A stretch of DNA of 64,000 bases from Zygnema cylindricum. Taxonomy: Eukaryota > Streptophyta > Zygnematophyceae > Zygnematales > Zygnemataceae. Made by a program: the position numbers and the translations under genes. A model generated the notes under the pieces. It was not told the origin of the DNA, searched no databases, and worked only from the letters and a program-made list of their open reading frames with translations. Numbering within the stretch: the first letter of the stretch is position 1; every line of letters starts with the position of its first letter. The stretch is from assembly GCA_037447655.1 (NCBI GenBank), contig JBBHKE010000591.1, positions 62,001-126,000 on the forward strand, written 5' to 3'. Below, piece by piece: positions 63,595 to 64,000 of this stretch.

Positions 63595-64000
63595 ATAGCG
63601 GATCGAACTTGTTTATAAAGGGGTATTTAGGTGTTATGATTATAGAGTACTAAATTTGGTAGACGCCCGCAAAAGAATCACGCTATTTGGAGTTATATTT
63701 TAAAAGTTATAGCGATGGGTGTATTTAGGTGACAGCGTGGGGTCTAAATAACAAGTGGGTATCATTGAAACGGGTTAAGGGTCAAATTAGTACCGAAATT
63801 ACGCGCGTACGTTTCATAAAGTTCTAATGAAACGTTTAGTATGCACGGTACTTCGTTTCGTACAAATTTTGGTACGAAACGTCACTTTCACTTAAGGGAA
63901 TTTCGTAGGAAGTTTCGCGTGCGAAATTTGTTATGCACGATCGTGCGAAGTCGCGTTTCGTTTGGCGCGCAATTTTGCACGTAAATGTTACGTAGTGAAA
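63595..64000 (+). mobile_element. Ty3/gypsy LTR, third copy, truncated by window end
   Basis: TGTAACAGCAATAGCGGATC onward is the reverse complement of the LTR end at about 35470-35875, so this element points to the plus strand. It is very similar to the 34916-35875 LTR. Confidence 0.85.

Overview
This window looks like repeat-rich nuclear DNA of a plant or other streptophyte. The evidence is spliced genes with GT-AG introns, an F-box/plant-type LRR protein, a plant-type GH9 endoglucanase with CBM49-like domains, plant Ty1/copia and Ty3/gypsy retrotransposons, and many small TIR transposons. The species cannot be fixed from sequence alone. The LINE-type reverse transcriptase fragment at the left edge suggests to me a non-seed plant or streptophyte alga, but that is only an impression.

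Layout. 1-660: degraded LINE-type RT. 1842-7278 (minus): the only apparently intact host gene, a six-exon gene for a predicted 1199-residue F-box + LRR protein ending in a CaaX box. 7.3-15.6 kb: sparse DNA with a 95-bp tandem duplication, minisatellites, a tRNA-like sequence and small TIR elements. 15640-21747: a 6.1-kb non-coding TIR element with TA target duplications. 22949-28399: a deleted Ty3/gypsy element whose right LTR carries a nested solo LTR. 28666-35875: a second, nearly complete but broken gypsy element. 38642-51480 (minus): the 3' part of a decayed GH9 gene, split by about 9 kb that includes a complete but broken copia element (41451-47218). 51935-54287: a TIR element with other elements nested inside it. 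55-60 kb: a direct repeat flanking a truncated copia element. 60830-63445 (plus): the 5' part of a second GH9 copy, also broken. 63595-64000: another gypsy LTR entering the window.

The main story is genome dynamics. The GH9 region is an inverted duplication with arms of about 2.2 kb and a spacer of about 9.9 kb. Each copy lacks the end the other keeps, and both share several disabling lesions, so decay appears to have begun before duplication. At least six elements share one terminal inverted repeat (CACCGTGAATCG...) and TA target duplications, from 198 bp to 6.1 kb. Four intervals bear hAT-like short TIRs, and three of them have 8-bp target duplications. The best candidate for new biology is the F-box/LRR/CaaX protein: it would place a putative SCF substrate receptor with resistance-protein-like LRRs on a membrane through prenylation. 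All calls come from reading by eye; no searches were run.
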